The notes: generated from the letters alone by a model not told the origin. A DNA stretch of 17,211 nucleotides from Cloacibacillus sp. (GCF_020860125.1 NZ_JAJBUX010000055.1:1-17211); one strand, 5' to 3'; shown: positions 1 through 7,669, counted from the first letter of the stretch. Made by a program: numbers and translations.

Positions 1-84
1 TATATATAGTCAGATATTCCTTAAATATATTTTATATTAAGCCTTTTATGATGTTAAAATAAAGATGATGAAAGGAGTGTTTCC
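1..84 (+). promoter_or_regulatory. AT-rich leader and candidate promoter of the GntR regulator
   Basis: The stretch before the GntR gene is strongly AT-rich. TATGAT at 47-52 could serve as a -10 box, but no good -35 box lies at the right distance. A 6-bp inverted repeat (AATATA at 24-29 and TATATT at 33-38, 3-nt loop) sits just upstream and could be an autoregulatory operator, as is common for GntR proteins. The start codon has a good ribosome-binding site (AAGGAG, about 8 nt before ATG 85). Promoter and operator calls are tentative because AT-rich DNA gives such matches by chance. Confidence 0.3.
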
Positions 85-771
85 ATGATTCAGGCTATTT
101 CAAGAGTCACATTGACCCAGTCTATTTTAGACGAGATGCTGAAACTAATAAAAGATGGAGCATGGGAGCCCGGCGGCAAGATCCCCAGTGAAAATGAGCT
201 TGCATCGGCATTTTCCGTCAGCAGGAATTCAATAAGGGAAGCCGTTAAAATCTTGAATAATATGAACGTCCTCACCTCCTGCCCGGGGCAGGGAACCTTC
301 CTTGCGGAGGACGCGATAAGCCGCATCCTCTCGCTTGAGGTGATAGATATCGGCTACAGGAACGCCTCCGTAATGGAGATATATGAGATACGCACCCTGC
401 TGGAATCGCAGAGCGTCTATTGGGCGGCCCTGCGGGTGACGGAGGGCGACATCGGCGAGTTAAACGAACTCCTGCGGATGAGCCGCTGCGCCGAGAGCTG
501 CGACATCGCCGAACAAAACAGGATACATTACCTCTTCCACGACACAGTCATCCGTATGAGTAAGAATTCCTTGCTGCTGCATATGCTTTCATCAATAAAG
601 GCTGAAATAGACGCGCACCACGCGAGTTTTGACAATCTGCCTCCGGCGGACATCACCAATCTCATCAACGATCAGGAAAAGGTCATAACCGCCATCCTGA
701 ATAAAAGGCCGGAAGAGGCGCGGCTGGCCATGATCTCTCATCTCGAAAGAGCGATGAGGCTTATAAAATAG
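85..771 (+). CDS. FadR-subfamily GntR transcriptional regulator
   Basis: This is a 228-residue DNA-binding regulator, the usual length for the FadR group. Residues about 10-75 form the GntR winged helix-turn-helix (GGKIPSENELA, then SVSRNSIREAVKIL, then the wing GQGTFL). Residues about 95-225 form the helical FCD ligand-binding domain. In many FCD domains a metal is held by an Asp and three His. Here H152 (in LFHDTV) and H219 (in ISHLERA) are kept, but the usual Asp position is H148 and the His expected near residue 197 is Gln, so metal or ligand binding may differ. The FadR group typically senses organic acids and controls nearby catabolic genes; the binding proteins and hydro-lyase operon to its right are plausible targets, by inference. 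The 57-nt gap to the next gene has only a weak hairpin, so the two may be co-transcribed. Confidence 0.9.
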   Translation: MIQAISRVTLTQSILDEMLKLIKDGAWEPGGKIPSENELASAFSVSRNSIREAVKILNNMNVLTSCPGQGTFLAEDAISRILSLEVIDIGYRNASVMEIYEIRTLLESQSVYWAALRVTEGDIGELNELLRMSRCAESCDIAEQNRIHYLFHDTVIRMSKNSLLLHMLSSIKAEIDAHHASFDNLPPADITNLINDQEKVITAILNKRPEEARLAMISHLERAMRLIK

Positions 772-828
772 TCTTTAAGATATCTGCGGTCTGAAATACC
801 GCGAGACCACCGGAATGGAGGAATATAA

Positions 829-1515
829 ATGGCTGCGATCGAAGAAAAGGCGGCGGCGCTGCTCGAAAGATGCGAGGTCTTGTCGCTCGCGTCAATAAAC
901 GAGGACGGCTTCCCGCGGATCTGCGTGATGAGCAAGGCAGGAAATGAAGGAATGAGAAGGGTGTTTTTCGCTACGGGGACGAGTTCGCGCAAGACGGCCC
1001 ACTTTATGAAAAACCCCAAGGCCGGAGTCTCATACGGCGATGAAAAAGACAGCGTCACCATGACGGGAACGATAAAGATCGTGGAGGACGAGGGCTTCAA
1101 AAAAAGCCTGTGGAAGGACTGGTACACAGCGCATTTCCCCGGCGGGCCGGAGGACCCTGAATACTGCGTACTGCAGTTTGACGCGCTCGAGGCGACCATC
1201 TATGTCGACGGAGATTTCGTCACCTGGCGCGCCTCCGACGGCCGGTGCCTCTGCCGGTACTGCCAGAGCTGCGGCATGCCGCTGACCTCCGAAGAGCAGC
1301 ACGGCACGGAGGCCGACTGTAGCAAAAGCGGCGACTACTGCCACTACTGTATGACGGATGGAAGATTCACCGCCGATGTTACGCTGGATGAGATGATCGA
1401 GCTCTGCATCCCTCACATGTCGGCGGCGCACCCGGAAATCACCGCCGACGGCGCGCGCGAGATGATGCGGCGGCTCCTGCCTGGACTTAAACGGTGGCGG
1501 TCGAAGCGGGACTGA
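829..1515 (+). CDS. Pyridoxamine-5'-phosphate-oxidase-like split-barrel protein with C-terminal zinc ribbon
   Basis: This 228-residue protein is preceded by GGAGG at a good distance from ATG 829. Residues about 5-130 read as a flavin-binding split barrel of the general-stress/PNPOx-like group: LLERCEVLSLASINEDGFPRI at the start, then FATGTSSRKTAHFMKNPKAGVSY, a typical core. Residues 140-180 form a separate cysteine cluster, with CQSCGMPL at 145-152 and CHYC at 171-174, matching the putative zinc-ribbon family that often begins with this motif. The last 50 residues resemble the helical tail that usually follows that ribbon. Such proteins are thought to bind FMN or F420 and act in the cytoplasm, but the substrate is unknown. 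It may form an operon with the GntR gene and is followed by a terminator-like hairpin. Confidence 0.85.
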   Translation: MAAIEEKAAALLERCEVLSLASINEDGFPRICVMSKAGNEGMRRVFFATGTSSRKTAHFMKNPKAGVSYGDEKDSVTMTGTIKIVEDEGFKKSLWKDWYTAHFPGGPEDPEYCVLQFDALEATIYVDGDFVTWRASDGRCLCRYCQSCGMPLTSEEQHGTEADCSKSGDYCHYCMTDGRFTADVTLDEMIELCIPHMSAAHPEITADGAREMMRRLLPGLKRWRSKRD

Positions 1516-1528
1516 AAACGGCATAATT

Positions 1529-1555
1529 TCCCCCGCCTATGGGTGGGGGATTATT
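1529..1555 (+). terminator. GC-rich hairpin after the split-barrel gene
   Basis: A 9-bp stem with one G-T pair runs from TCCCCCGCC (1529-1537) to GGTGGGGGA (1542-1550) with a 4-nt loop, followed by TTATTT. It lies 13 bp after the stop codon and fits a rho-independent terminator, though the T-run is short. A similar C-rich/G-rich hairpin also marks right ends of IS200/IS605 elements, which is an alternative given the decayed coding DNA beside it. Confidence 0.5.
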
Positions 1556-1559
1556 TCTG

Positions 1560-1820
1560 ACTGACATGGTTTTCGGGTGTAACGCATATCCAGGACAACG
1601 CACCAAGTCTTTTGACGAATATTTAGCGGCACTAACATTTACGGCTGAATCATGCGTCTGCCCCGCAGCGTACATCCGAGGCATTGGCGCCGCGTTGATA
1701 TCCATGCTAAAATCGTAACGGTTCCCGGCGAGTTTACCGGCCCTGCGGAAGCCACCGAATCCGCGGCGCGGGTAATCAAAATTACAGGCAATTCAAATAA
1801 CATAAAGGAGAGGTTTTTGC
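1560..1820. pseudogene. Possible gene remnant between the split-barrel gene and the first binding protein
   Basis: About 300 bp separate two intact genes, and no full-length gene fits. On the plus strand two overlapping frames look codon-like: 1566-1718 (50 aa, starting MVFGCNAYPGQ) and 1652-1825 (57 aa, containing VPGEFTGPAEATESAARVIK). The second stops in an ATGA overlap with the next gene, but neither has a ribosome-binding site. On the minus strand one frame stays open from about 1790 through the hairpin at 1529-1550 and contains DFSMDINAAP near 1685-1710, faintly like the D-x-D-x-N-A-A end of TnpB. Decayed coding DNA is the best description; strand and origin are unresolved. Confidence 0.25.
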
Positions 1821-1821
1821 T

Positions 1822-2823
1822 ATGAAAAGTTTCAAAAATTCGCTCTGTGTACTTTTCCTGTTTCTGTTTCTCGCCACCTGCTCCGAAGCCGCCGAGGTGA
1901 AGCTGCGCTTCGCGGGACAATTTCCCAAGGACCACAGCGCGACCAAATTCATGTATGAGATAGCCGACGGCGTAAAGGCCAAGACGGACGGACGCGTCGA
2001 GATAGAGGTATTCCCCGCCAACAAGCTCGGCGACTATACGATAATCTATGAGGATTTGATGCGAGGCGCGGTCGATATGGCCCTCATCTCCGTACCCAGC
2101 CAGTTTGACCCTCGCCTTGAGCTCGTCTACCTCAACGCCTTCGCAAACTACGGGGTGCTGAAAAAAGAATTTCAGCCGGGGAGCTGGCTCTCAAAGAAGA
2201 TGAACGAATATAACACGCGCCTCGGCGTAAAGTTCCTCGGCTTCAACATCGAGGGGCTCACGGGCATCGCCTCCAAGAAAGCGGTGCGCAAACCGCTAGA
2301 CCCCAACGTCAATAAAGGCGTGCTCGCGCGCGTTCCCTTCATGAATGTCTACAAGTCGGCGGCGGAGGCGCAGGGCTACCGGACGATCGCGCTGCCCTAC
2401 TCGGACATCGCGCGCTCCATGCAGGACGGCACCTGTGACGCCGTATCCTCGATATCGACGGGCGCGGCGCTGGCGGACCTTGGCGGCATCATGAAATATT
2501 GGTACCAGCTCGACTACTCGCAGGAGACGGAGTCCTACCTCATGAGCGCGAAGAGCTGGGATAAGCTCAGCGAGGAGGACCTTAAGGCGATCTATGAGGA
2601 GGTGGCCAAGGCCTCCGCGAAATCCATCGAGCAGGCGCAGCAGAACGATAAACGGAACCTTGAGCAGATGAAGAGGAACGGCGTACAGGTCTTCACCTAC
2701 AGCGAGGCCGAACTGCTGCCGCTGCGCCGGGCGGTAATGGAGAACTGGAAGCAGCTTGAGCCGGTAATGGGCGTTCAGCTCATGAACGAGGCGAGAAAAC
2801 ATTTTCCGATAAGGGAAAAATAG
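1822..2823 (+). CDS. dctP: TRAP-type solute-binding protein, DctP family (copy 1)
   Basis: This is a 333-residue periplasmic binding protein for a carboxylate-type substrate, a normal length for DctP. A signal peptide covers residues 1-23 (two Lys, then a long Leu/Phe core, likely cleaved after SEA). C20 is not in a convincing lipobox because LATC has Thr before Cys. The mature protein starts with the typical LRFAGQFP, then GDYTIIYEDLMRGAVDMAL. R170 in LARVP sits where TRAP binding proteins keep the Arg that salt-bridges the ligand carboxylate. AAAGGAG precedes the ATG by 11 nt. No DctQ or DctM membrane gene lies nearby, so it must work with a transporter encoded elsewhere or have another role. 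It is closely similar along its whole length to the next gene, pointing to tandem duplication. Confidence 0.93.
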   Translation: MKSFKNSLCVLFLFLFLATCSEAAEVKLRFAGQFPKDHSATKFMYEIADGVKAKTDGRVEIEVFPANKLGDYTIIYEDLMRGAVDMALISVPSQFDPRLELVYLNAFANYGVLKKEFQPGSWLSKKMNEYNTRLGVKFLGFNIEGLTGIASKKAVRKPLDPNVNKGVLARVPFMNVYKSAAEAQGYRTIALPYSDIARSMQDGTCDAVSSISTGAALADLGGIMKYWYQLDYSQETESYLMSAKSWDKLSEEDLKAIYEEVAKASAKSIEQAQQNDKRNLEQMKRNGVQVFTYSEAELLPLRRAVMENWKQLEPVMGVQLMNEARKHFPIREK

Positions 2824-2848
2824 GCCGAAAAACAGATAAGATAAAAAC

Positions 2849-2893
2849 AAGTCGCTCCGCCGCGTTTCATTACGCGGCGGAGCGACTTTATTA
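2849..2893 (+). terminator. Strong rho-independent terminator after dctP copy 1
   Basis: A perfect 17-bp stem (2849-2865 with 2872-2888) closes a 6-nt loop and is followed by TTATTATG. It sits 25 bp after the stop codon, so the second binding protein probably needs its own promoter. Confidence 0.9.
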
Positions 2894-2894
2894 T

Positions 2895-3106
2895 GCTTTC
2901 ACCCAGTTATTATTTTCCCGTCCACGCCTGTCAAACCAGAAAAGGACAATTACGCTTTTATTACCCTGGCAGAACGGATAAATCTATGATATAAAGAAAA
3001 AGCGCATTTTTTTAAACTGCGCCTCCGCTCAAAAAGAGATACTGCAAATTACAGCGGTCCCAAAGGACCGCCGTGAAACAAATAGAAAGGAAAGAATAAT
3101 ACCGCT
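2895..3106 (+). promoter_or_regulatory. Leader of the second binding protein, with candidate -10 box and hairpin
   Basis: This 212-bp intergenic stretch follows a strong terminator, so a promoter for the next gene is expected. TATGAT at 2985-2990 is the best -10 box; the -35 region is poor. The predicted leader would contain a 7-bp perfect hairpin with a 4-nt loop (GCGGTCC at 3054-3060, GGACCGC at 3065-3071), about 35 nt before the start codon, plus a weaker 5-bp pairing around 3002-3022. A post-transcriptional role is possible but unproven. Confidence 0.35.
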
Positions 3107-4111
3107 ATGACAGGCCTAAAAAACATACTCTGTTCAGTAATGCTGCTCATCTTTATTTCTTCTCCCGCCGCGGCCGCGGAGATCACCCTGCGCTTCGCGG
3201 GACAGTTTCCCGAGGAGCACAGCGCCACCAAGCTGATGCGCGAGATCGCCGACGGCGTACAGTCAAGGACCGGCGGGCGCGTAAGCATAGAGGTCTACCC
3301 CGCGAACGTGCTCGGGGACTACACGATCATCTACGAGGACCTTATGCGCGGAGCTCTCGACATGGCGCTGATATCCATCCCGAGCCAGTTCGACCCGCGC
3401 CTCGAACTCGTCTACCTCAACCCCTTCATCAACTATAACGCGGTCAAAAAGGCCTTCCGCCTTGACAGCTGGCTCTCTCAGAAGATGGAGGAGTACAACA
3501 CGCGCCTCGGAGTGAAACTGCTGGGCTTCAACATCGAGGGGCTAACAGGCATTGCCTCTGTCAAACCGATAAACGACCCGCTGGACCCCGAGTCCAACAA
3601 GGGTGTTCTCGTGCGCGTCCCCCTTATGCACATATATAAGGCGGCGATCGAGGCCCAGGGATACCGGACTGTCTCGGTACAGTACGCCGACGCCGCCTGC
3701 GCGCTGGACGAGGGGCGGTGCGACGCCGTATCCTCAATATCCGCGGACGCGGCCTTCACCAACCTCAAAGGTACCATGAAATATTGGTACCAGCTCAACT
3801 ACTCGCAGGCGGTGGAATCCTACCTCATGAGCGCCAAGACCTGGGACAGGCTCAGCGAGGAGGATATCGCGATAATCTACGGCGAGGTGGGGCGCGCCTC
3901 GGCGAAATCCATCGCTCAGGCGAAACATAACGACAGGAGAAATCACGAGCTGATGCGGCAAAACGGCATAGAGGTCTTTACCTACAGCGACGCCGAGCTG
4001 CTGCCTCTGCGCCAGGCGATAGTGGAAAACTGGAAGAACCTTGAGCCAGTAATGGGGCGCCAGCTTATGAACGACGCCCGGAAACATTTTCTGATAAACG
4101 TAAAAAATTAG
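3107..4111 (+). CDS. dctP: TRAP-type solute-binding protein, DctP family (copy 2)
   Basis: This 334-residue paralogue of the preceding gene has a signal peptide at residues 1-24 (ending SSPAAAA), the LRFAGQFP start of the mature domain, GDYTIIYEDLMRGALDMAL, and the conserved ligand Arg at R170 in LVRVP. By eye about two thirds or more of residues match copy 1. Differences cluster at 105-120, 151-165 and 188-205; the last region follows the binding Arg and may tune ligand choice. The ribosome-binding site (AAAGGAAAG at 3086-3094) is further from the ATG than usual. No permease genes accompany it. It ends at a terminator shared with the convergent UxaA/SuyB-like gene. Confidence 0.93.
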   Translation: MTGLKNILCSVMLLIFISSPAAAAEITLRFAGQFPEEHSATKLMREIADGVQSRTGGRVSIEVYPANVLGDYTIIYEDLMRGALDMALISIPSQFDPRLELVYLNPFINYNAVKKAFRLDSWLSQKMEEYNTRLGVKLLGFNIEGLTGIASVKPINDPLDPESNKGVLVRVPLMHIYKAAIEAQGYRTVSVQYADAACALDEGRCDAVSSISADAAFTNLKGTMKYWYQLNYSQAVESYLMSAKTWDRLSEEDIAIIYGEVGRASAKSIAQAKHNDRRNHELMRQNGIEVFTYSDAELLPLRQAIVENWKNLEPVMGRQLMNDARKHFLINVKN

Positions 4112-4130
4112 TCCGCCGTGTACGGCAAAA

Positions 4131-4160
4131 GAGGGGCCTCCCACAACGGGAAGGCCCCTC
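4131..4160. terminator. Bidirectional terminator between convergent genes
   Basis: GAGGGGCCTCCC (4131-4142) pairs with GGGAAGGCCCCTC (4148-4160) with one bulged base and a 5-nt loop. On the minus strand the hairpin runs into TTTTG, a fair terminator for the operon ending at 4177. On the plus strand the T-run is weaker but it could also end the binding-protein transcript. Confidence 0.7.
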
Positions 4161-4176
4161 CTGCTTATTCTGCACC

Positions 4177-5343
4177 CTAGCCGCAGCTGTGGCGCTGGTT
4201 TACGAAGACGACGCCTGACTCGTTTATCTCGGCCTTCGTCTCCCTGCCGCCGCAGACCGCCACAGTAAGATCCAGCAGCTCTCCGCTAAGCTCGCCGACG
4301 CTTTTTTCGCCGCTGATACTCGCCGAGGTATCAAAATCTATCATGTCGTTATGTTTTTCAAAGGTCGCCCGGTTGCCGGTGATCTTTATCACCGGCGCGA
4401 TGGGGCTGCCGACTGGGTTACCCATCCCTGTGGTGAAGGCCACCACCTGCGCGCCGCCCGCGATCTTCGCGGTGATCGAACCGCAGTCGTAGGCCGTCGT
4501 GTCCATGTAATAGAGCCCGCGCCCCCTTATGTACTCGCCGGAGGCGAGCACGCCCTCGAACGGACGTGTTCCGCTCTTATGTATGCAGCCAAGGGACTTC
4601 TCCGAGAGCGTCGTGAGGCCGGCGGCGATGTTGCCCGGAGTCGGGTTCGTCAGCCGTATGTCGGCGCCGGTCTGTTCCTTTATATCGCGGTCCCATTTTC
4701 TGACCATCTCGCGGAGGCGGCGTCCGACCTCTGGCGTGCGGCCTCGCGCGAGCAGGATATTTTCCGCGCCGATCGCCTCCGAGGTCTCGCTGAGCACCAC
4801 CGTAGCCCCCATATCAACAAGACGGTCGGAAAGGTCTCCCAGCACGACGTTGGCCGATATCCCCGAGGTAGGGTCCGAACCGCCGCACTCAAGAGCGAGA
4901 ATCAGCTCCGAAATATCGATCTCTTCGCGCTCCAGCCGCCGCGCCTCCTCGACAAGCCGTCCGGCGATCTTCACACCCTCCGCGACCGCGCCGCCGACGC
5001 CGCCCTCCTCATGGATGGAGATGTAATGCAGAGGCTTGCGGCTCTTCGCCAGGACCGCCTCCATATAGAGCCCGCGCTGCGTCGCCTCGCAGCCGAGGCC
5101 GACGATGAGCGCGCCGTAGACATTGCCGTTGGCGAGAAGGCCGGAGAGCACCTCCAGCGTGTGTTCGGTATCCGAGGGCGACTGCCCGCAGCCGTTATGA
5201 TTATATAAAAAGGTCGTCCCGGGGACGGCGCTGACGATCTTCTGCGCCGCCGACGAGGAACAGAGCACTCCCGGCATAACGACGACGAGGTTGCGCACCC
5301 CCGCGCGGCCCTCCGGCCGCCGGTATCCGAGGAACTTCATCAT
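4177..5343 (-). CDS. UxaA/SuyB-family hydro-lyase, large subunit
   Basis: This 388-residue protein matches the C-terminal catalytic part of altronate/galactarate dehydratases (UxaA/GarD), here separate from the N-terminal SAF part. Family motifs are HNGCGQ at 49-54, CEATQRG near 85, ECGGSDPTSGISAN at 152-165, and TTGMGNPVGSPIAPVIKITGN at 304-324. The conserved Cys residues 28, 52 and 153 and the acidic cluster are typical of metal-dependent (Fe or Mn) dehydration. The two-subunit layout, about 390 plus 96 residues, is also that of (2R)-sulfolactate sulfo-lyase SuyAB, so the substrate may be a sugar acid or a sulfonate. Its ATG shares one base with the stop of the upstream SAF gene (TGATG), implying translational coupling. 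Cytoplasmic; last gene of the operon. Confidence 0.87.
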   Translation of the reverse strand: MMKFLGYRRPEGRAGVRNLVVVMPGVLCSSSAAQKIVSAVPGTTFLYNHNGCGQSPSDTEHTLEVLSGLLANGNVYGALIVGLGCEATQRGLYMEAVLAKSRKPLHYISIHEEGGVGGAVAEGVKIAGRLVEEARRLEREEIDISELILALECGGSDPTSGISANVVLGDLSDRLVDMGATVVLSETSEAIGAENILLARGRTPEVGRRLREMVRKWDRDIKEQTGADIRLTNPTPGNIAAGLTTLSEKSLGCIHKSGTRPFEGVLASGEYIRGRGLYYMDTTAYDCGSITAKIAGGAQVVAFTTGMGNPVGSPIAPVIKITGNRATFEKHNDMIDFDTSASISGEKSVGELSGELLDLTVAVCGGRETKAEINESGVVFVNQRHSCG

Positions 5344-5633
5344 CAGCCCTCCTCCCCCATGTCCGTCAGGTTGTGGCTGTGGACATGGGCCCCCGCGGGA
5401 ATATCCCGCGTCGCGTGTCCGATACGCTCTCCATACTTGAGGACCGGCTCTCCAGCGCGTATGGGCAGCAGCGCTATCTTATGGTAAATCGGGATGTCGT
5501 CCGCCGCGGTGATCTCCATCATATCGCCGCCGTTCATATAGGCAAGCACTTCGCCCCGCCTGACGGGGCGGTTGACGATCGTGACGGAGTCGCGGATGGA
5601 GACCAGGATCGCGTCGATCTTTTTCTGCGCCAA
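5343..5633 (-). CDS. UxaA/SuyA-type SAF-domain small subunit
   Basis: This 96-residue SAF-domain protein corresponds to the N-terminal domain of UxaA and to the small subunit of sulfolactate sulfo-lyase. Typical features are IYHKIAL near the middle and the closing block KYGERIGHATRDIPAGAHVHSHN, the best-conserved part of this domain. It probably forms the complex with the large subunit encoded directly after it, with which it overlaps by one base. The start is TTG at 5631-5633: no ATG is in frame nearby, and GAGG lies about 10 nt upstream in the last codons of the flavoprotein gene, 11 nt away. A weak start within a coupled operon could lower its output relative to neighbours. Confidence 0.87.
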   Translation of the reverse strand: MAQKKIDAILVSIRDSVTIVNRPVRRGEVLAYMNGGDMMEITAADDIPIYHKIALLPIRAGEPVLKYGERIGHATRDIPAGAHVHSHNLTDMGEEG

Positions 5634-5644
5634 AATATCCGACC

Positions 5645-7621
5645 TCAGTCCTTCAAAAGTTTTATCTCGGCGACGGCGGCGGCCAGCTGGCCCTTCCTCA
5701 TCACATCGCCGCCCTGGAAACGCCGGAGGACGCCCTCATATCTATTCGCGTCATCCCCAAACAGCTCGCTGATCCACTGTCCGAAATCGTCAAGCGTCAC
5801 CACCGCCTCGTATTCGCGCGGGGGAAATTCCATCCGCCCGAAGGCGCGGCGAAAGGCGTCGCGCACCTCGAGCCAGTGCATCTCCTGATCCACGCCGTAT
5901 ATCGTCTCGGAGGCCGGGTCCATGTAATCATAGATCACCGAGAGCTCGACGCCGCGCCACCAAAGCGAATCCACGGGCACGTCCTCAAAGTTGAAGAGCG
6001 AGAGCTTATCCTTCGCCTCAAGGAGACGCCATTGGACGTCGATCGGGTGCACTGCGCGCGGCTCGACATTCCGCCGCACCGCCTCGGCGGCAAGTGCGCC
6101 GGCGGCCTGGCCGGTCAGCATCGTGACGGGCTGAAGGCGCGTCGAGCCGTTGACGATACGCGAGACCGAGATATTCTTCTCCGCGGCAAGCAGGCCGTCG
6201 ACCTTCTCGGGGATCAGCACGCCCATCGGGATCTGAAAGAGACCGCCCTTCCACTCTGTATCCGCCGGTATCTCCTCCGCGCGCTCGCCGAGGTCCCGGT
6301 CGAGATACTGCGGCTCGCGCAGGCCGTGGATATCGGTGGGATACTCGCCCAGCGCTATGCTGTAGGGGTTTGTCTTGAGCATCCGTCTCAGCACCCGGTC
6401 GCGTTCGACATCTTTGACCGTCATCGTCGTCAAGCCGACGATGCGGCGGCTCTCACGCACGTAAGGGAAGGGGGGAAAATGCGTCAGCACGGGAACGAAC
6501 TCCGCCGGCATCTCCTTCCAATCCCGCCAGTTATTGCTGAAATACCTGCCGTATCCCTGGCGGTCGTCCACCGACCAGTCCTCCATGCCGAGCTCAGTCT
6601 GCATATAAAATATAAAGGCCAGCGTCTCCGTCATCGCCCTGCGCTCCGCCTCACGGCGGAACTTCTTATCCTCAAGATACTTCACCGACATTCCCGCCGC
6701 GCCGAACTTCCGTCCGGGATAATCGTTAGCCCAGTTCACACCGGTGCGTGATATTAGCGGCCACGTCCCGGAGAGGCCGCCGTCTATCCTTTCACGGTCG
6801 GGGTTGGTGATATCCGGCATCGCGCGGTAGGCGTTATGCACCGGCACGTTGAAGGGATACTCCCCCGGCCACCAGCTGCCGTCCTTCGTGATCACCTTGC
6901 GGAAATGGGGCAGAAAATCCTCGTATCCGGGAGGACGCCTCGTCAGCCGCAGCTCCGGCGGCAGCCCCTCGGGATACCTCTTTACCACCGCGACATAGGT
7001 GATATCCTGAATCACGCTCTCCTTGTCCACCTTCGGCGCGATGCTGTTGCCCACGCGGTAGCGCGCTCCTGTGAGGGGGATAAAGTCACCGGTCTCGGTG
7101 GCGTCGATAAAGACCTTCGCCGCTATCGTCGTCTTTTCGCCGCCGCTCTCGACGATGGCGGAGACGACCTTGTTTTTCTCCGTCTTGGCCTTCAGCACGC
7201 GCGACTCAAGAAAGAGAGATACCTTCCCGCTCTCCTTTATCATATCCGTAAGGATCTTCTGCCCGACCCAGGGTTCAAAGGCGATCGTGTCAGAGCCCCA
7301 GTAGCAGAGGTTCACGGGCGTATTCCGCTGCGCGTAATACTCGCGCACGCGCGTGATAAACTCGTTGTATATCCCCGTGCGCGTGCGGCGCACGTCGTCC
7401 ATCGTCGAGACCGCGGCGCCCGTCATCTGGCCGCCGATCCAGTCCGATTCCTCTATAAGCGCGACATCCATCCCCATGCGCGCGGCCTGGATCGCCGCCG
7501 CCGAGCCGCCGGTCCCCGCTCCGATCACCGCGACGTCAAAGCGCAGAACATCGGCGGCAAAGGCATTATCCGATGCCATCGTCAAAAAAAATATTATTGA
7601 AGTTATCAAAAAGGTGAACAC
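5645..7621 (-). CDS. Exported FAD-dependent oxidoreductase
   Basis: This is a large flavoprotein of the FAD_oxidored type. After an N-terminal hydrophobic segment ending DNAFAADV comes the dinucleotide-binding fold: DVAVIGAGTGGSAAAIQAA, then the acidic end of beta-2 at VALIEES and GGQMTGAAV. The motif VFIDATETGDFIPLTGA further in is the second FAD-contact region. An ATG exists at 7654, but GTG at 7621 is better: GGAGG stands 7 nt before it, the ATG has no ribosome-binding site, and a TATAAT box at 7664-7669 would put the transcript start next to the ATG. That gives 658 residues. The leader resembles a Sec signal but has no twin Arg and almost no positive charge. The reaction is unknown; it is the first gene of the operon with the SAF and UxaA/SuyB-like genes. 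Confidence 0.82.
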   Translation of the reverse strand: MFTFLITSIIFFLTMASDNAFAADVLRFDVAVIGAGTGGSAAAIQAARMGMDVALIEESDWIGGQMTGAAVSTMDDVRRTRTGIYNEFITRVREYYAQRNTPVNLCYWGSDTIAFEPWVGQKILTDMIKESGKVSLFLESRVLKAKTEKNKVVSAIVESGGEKTTIAAKVFIDATETGDFIPLTGARYRVGNSIAPKVDKESVIQDITYVAVVKRYPEGLPPELRLTRRPPGYEDFLPHFRKVITKDGSWWPGEYPFNVPVHNAYRAMPDITNPDRERIDGGLSGTWPLISRTGVNWANDYPGRKFGAAGMSVKYLEDKKFRREAERRAMTETLAFIFYMQTELGMEDWSVDDRQGYGRYFSNNWRDWKEMPAEFVPVLTHFPPFPYVRESRRIVGLTTMTVKDVERDRVLRRMLKTNPYSIALGEYPTDIHGLREPQYLDRDLGERAEEIPADTEWKGGLFQIPMGVLIPEKVDGLLAAEKNISVSRIVNGSTRLQPVTMLTGQAAGALAAEAVRRNVEPRAVHPIDVQWRLLEAKDKLSLFNFEDVPVDSLWWRGVELSVIYDYMDPASETIYGVDQEMHWLEVRDAFRRAFGRMEFPPREYEAVVTLDDFGQWISELFGDDANRYEGVLRRFQGGDVMRKGQLAAAVAEIKLLKD

Positions 7622-7663
7622 AGAAATTCCTCCAAGTTCTAGTAGCTTAGCCATAACTTTTTA

Positions 7664-7669
7664 ATTATA
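7664..7669 (-). promoter_or_regulatory. Candidate -10 box of the flavoprotein operon
   Basis: Read on the minus strand this is a perfect TATAAT. The -35 region is poor. Transcription would start near 7657, about 36 nt before the preferred GTG start, leaving room for the GGAGG ribosome-binding site. Confidence 0.5.

Noticed and set aside
1822..1890. Lipoprotein signal in the first binding protein
   Set aside because: Cys20 is preceded by Thr in LATC rather than Gly, Ala or Ser, so ordinary signal peptidase cleavage a few residues later is more likely.
4351..5208. Long plus-strand open frame (285 aa)
   Set aside because: It is antisense to the UxaA/SuyB-like gene, which has clear family motifs; the frame is Arg/Ala-rich with no motif or ribosome-binding site, as expected opposite GC-rich codons.
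5876..7600. Plus-strand open frames of 291 and 254 aa
   Set aside because: Antisense to the FAD oxidoreductase; composition rich in Arg, His and Leu, with no recognisable domain.
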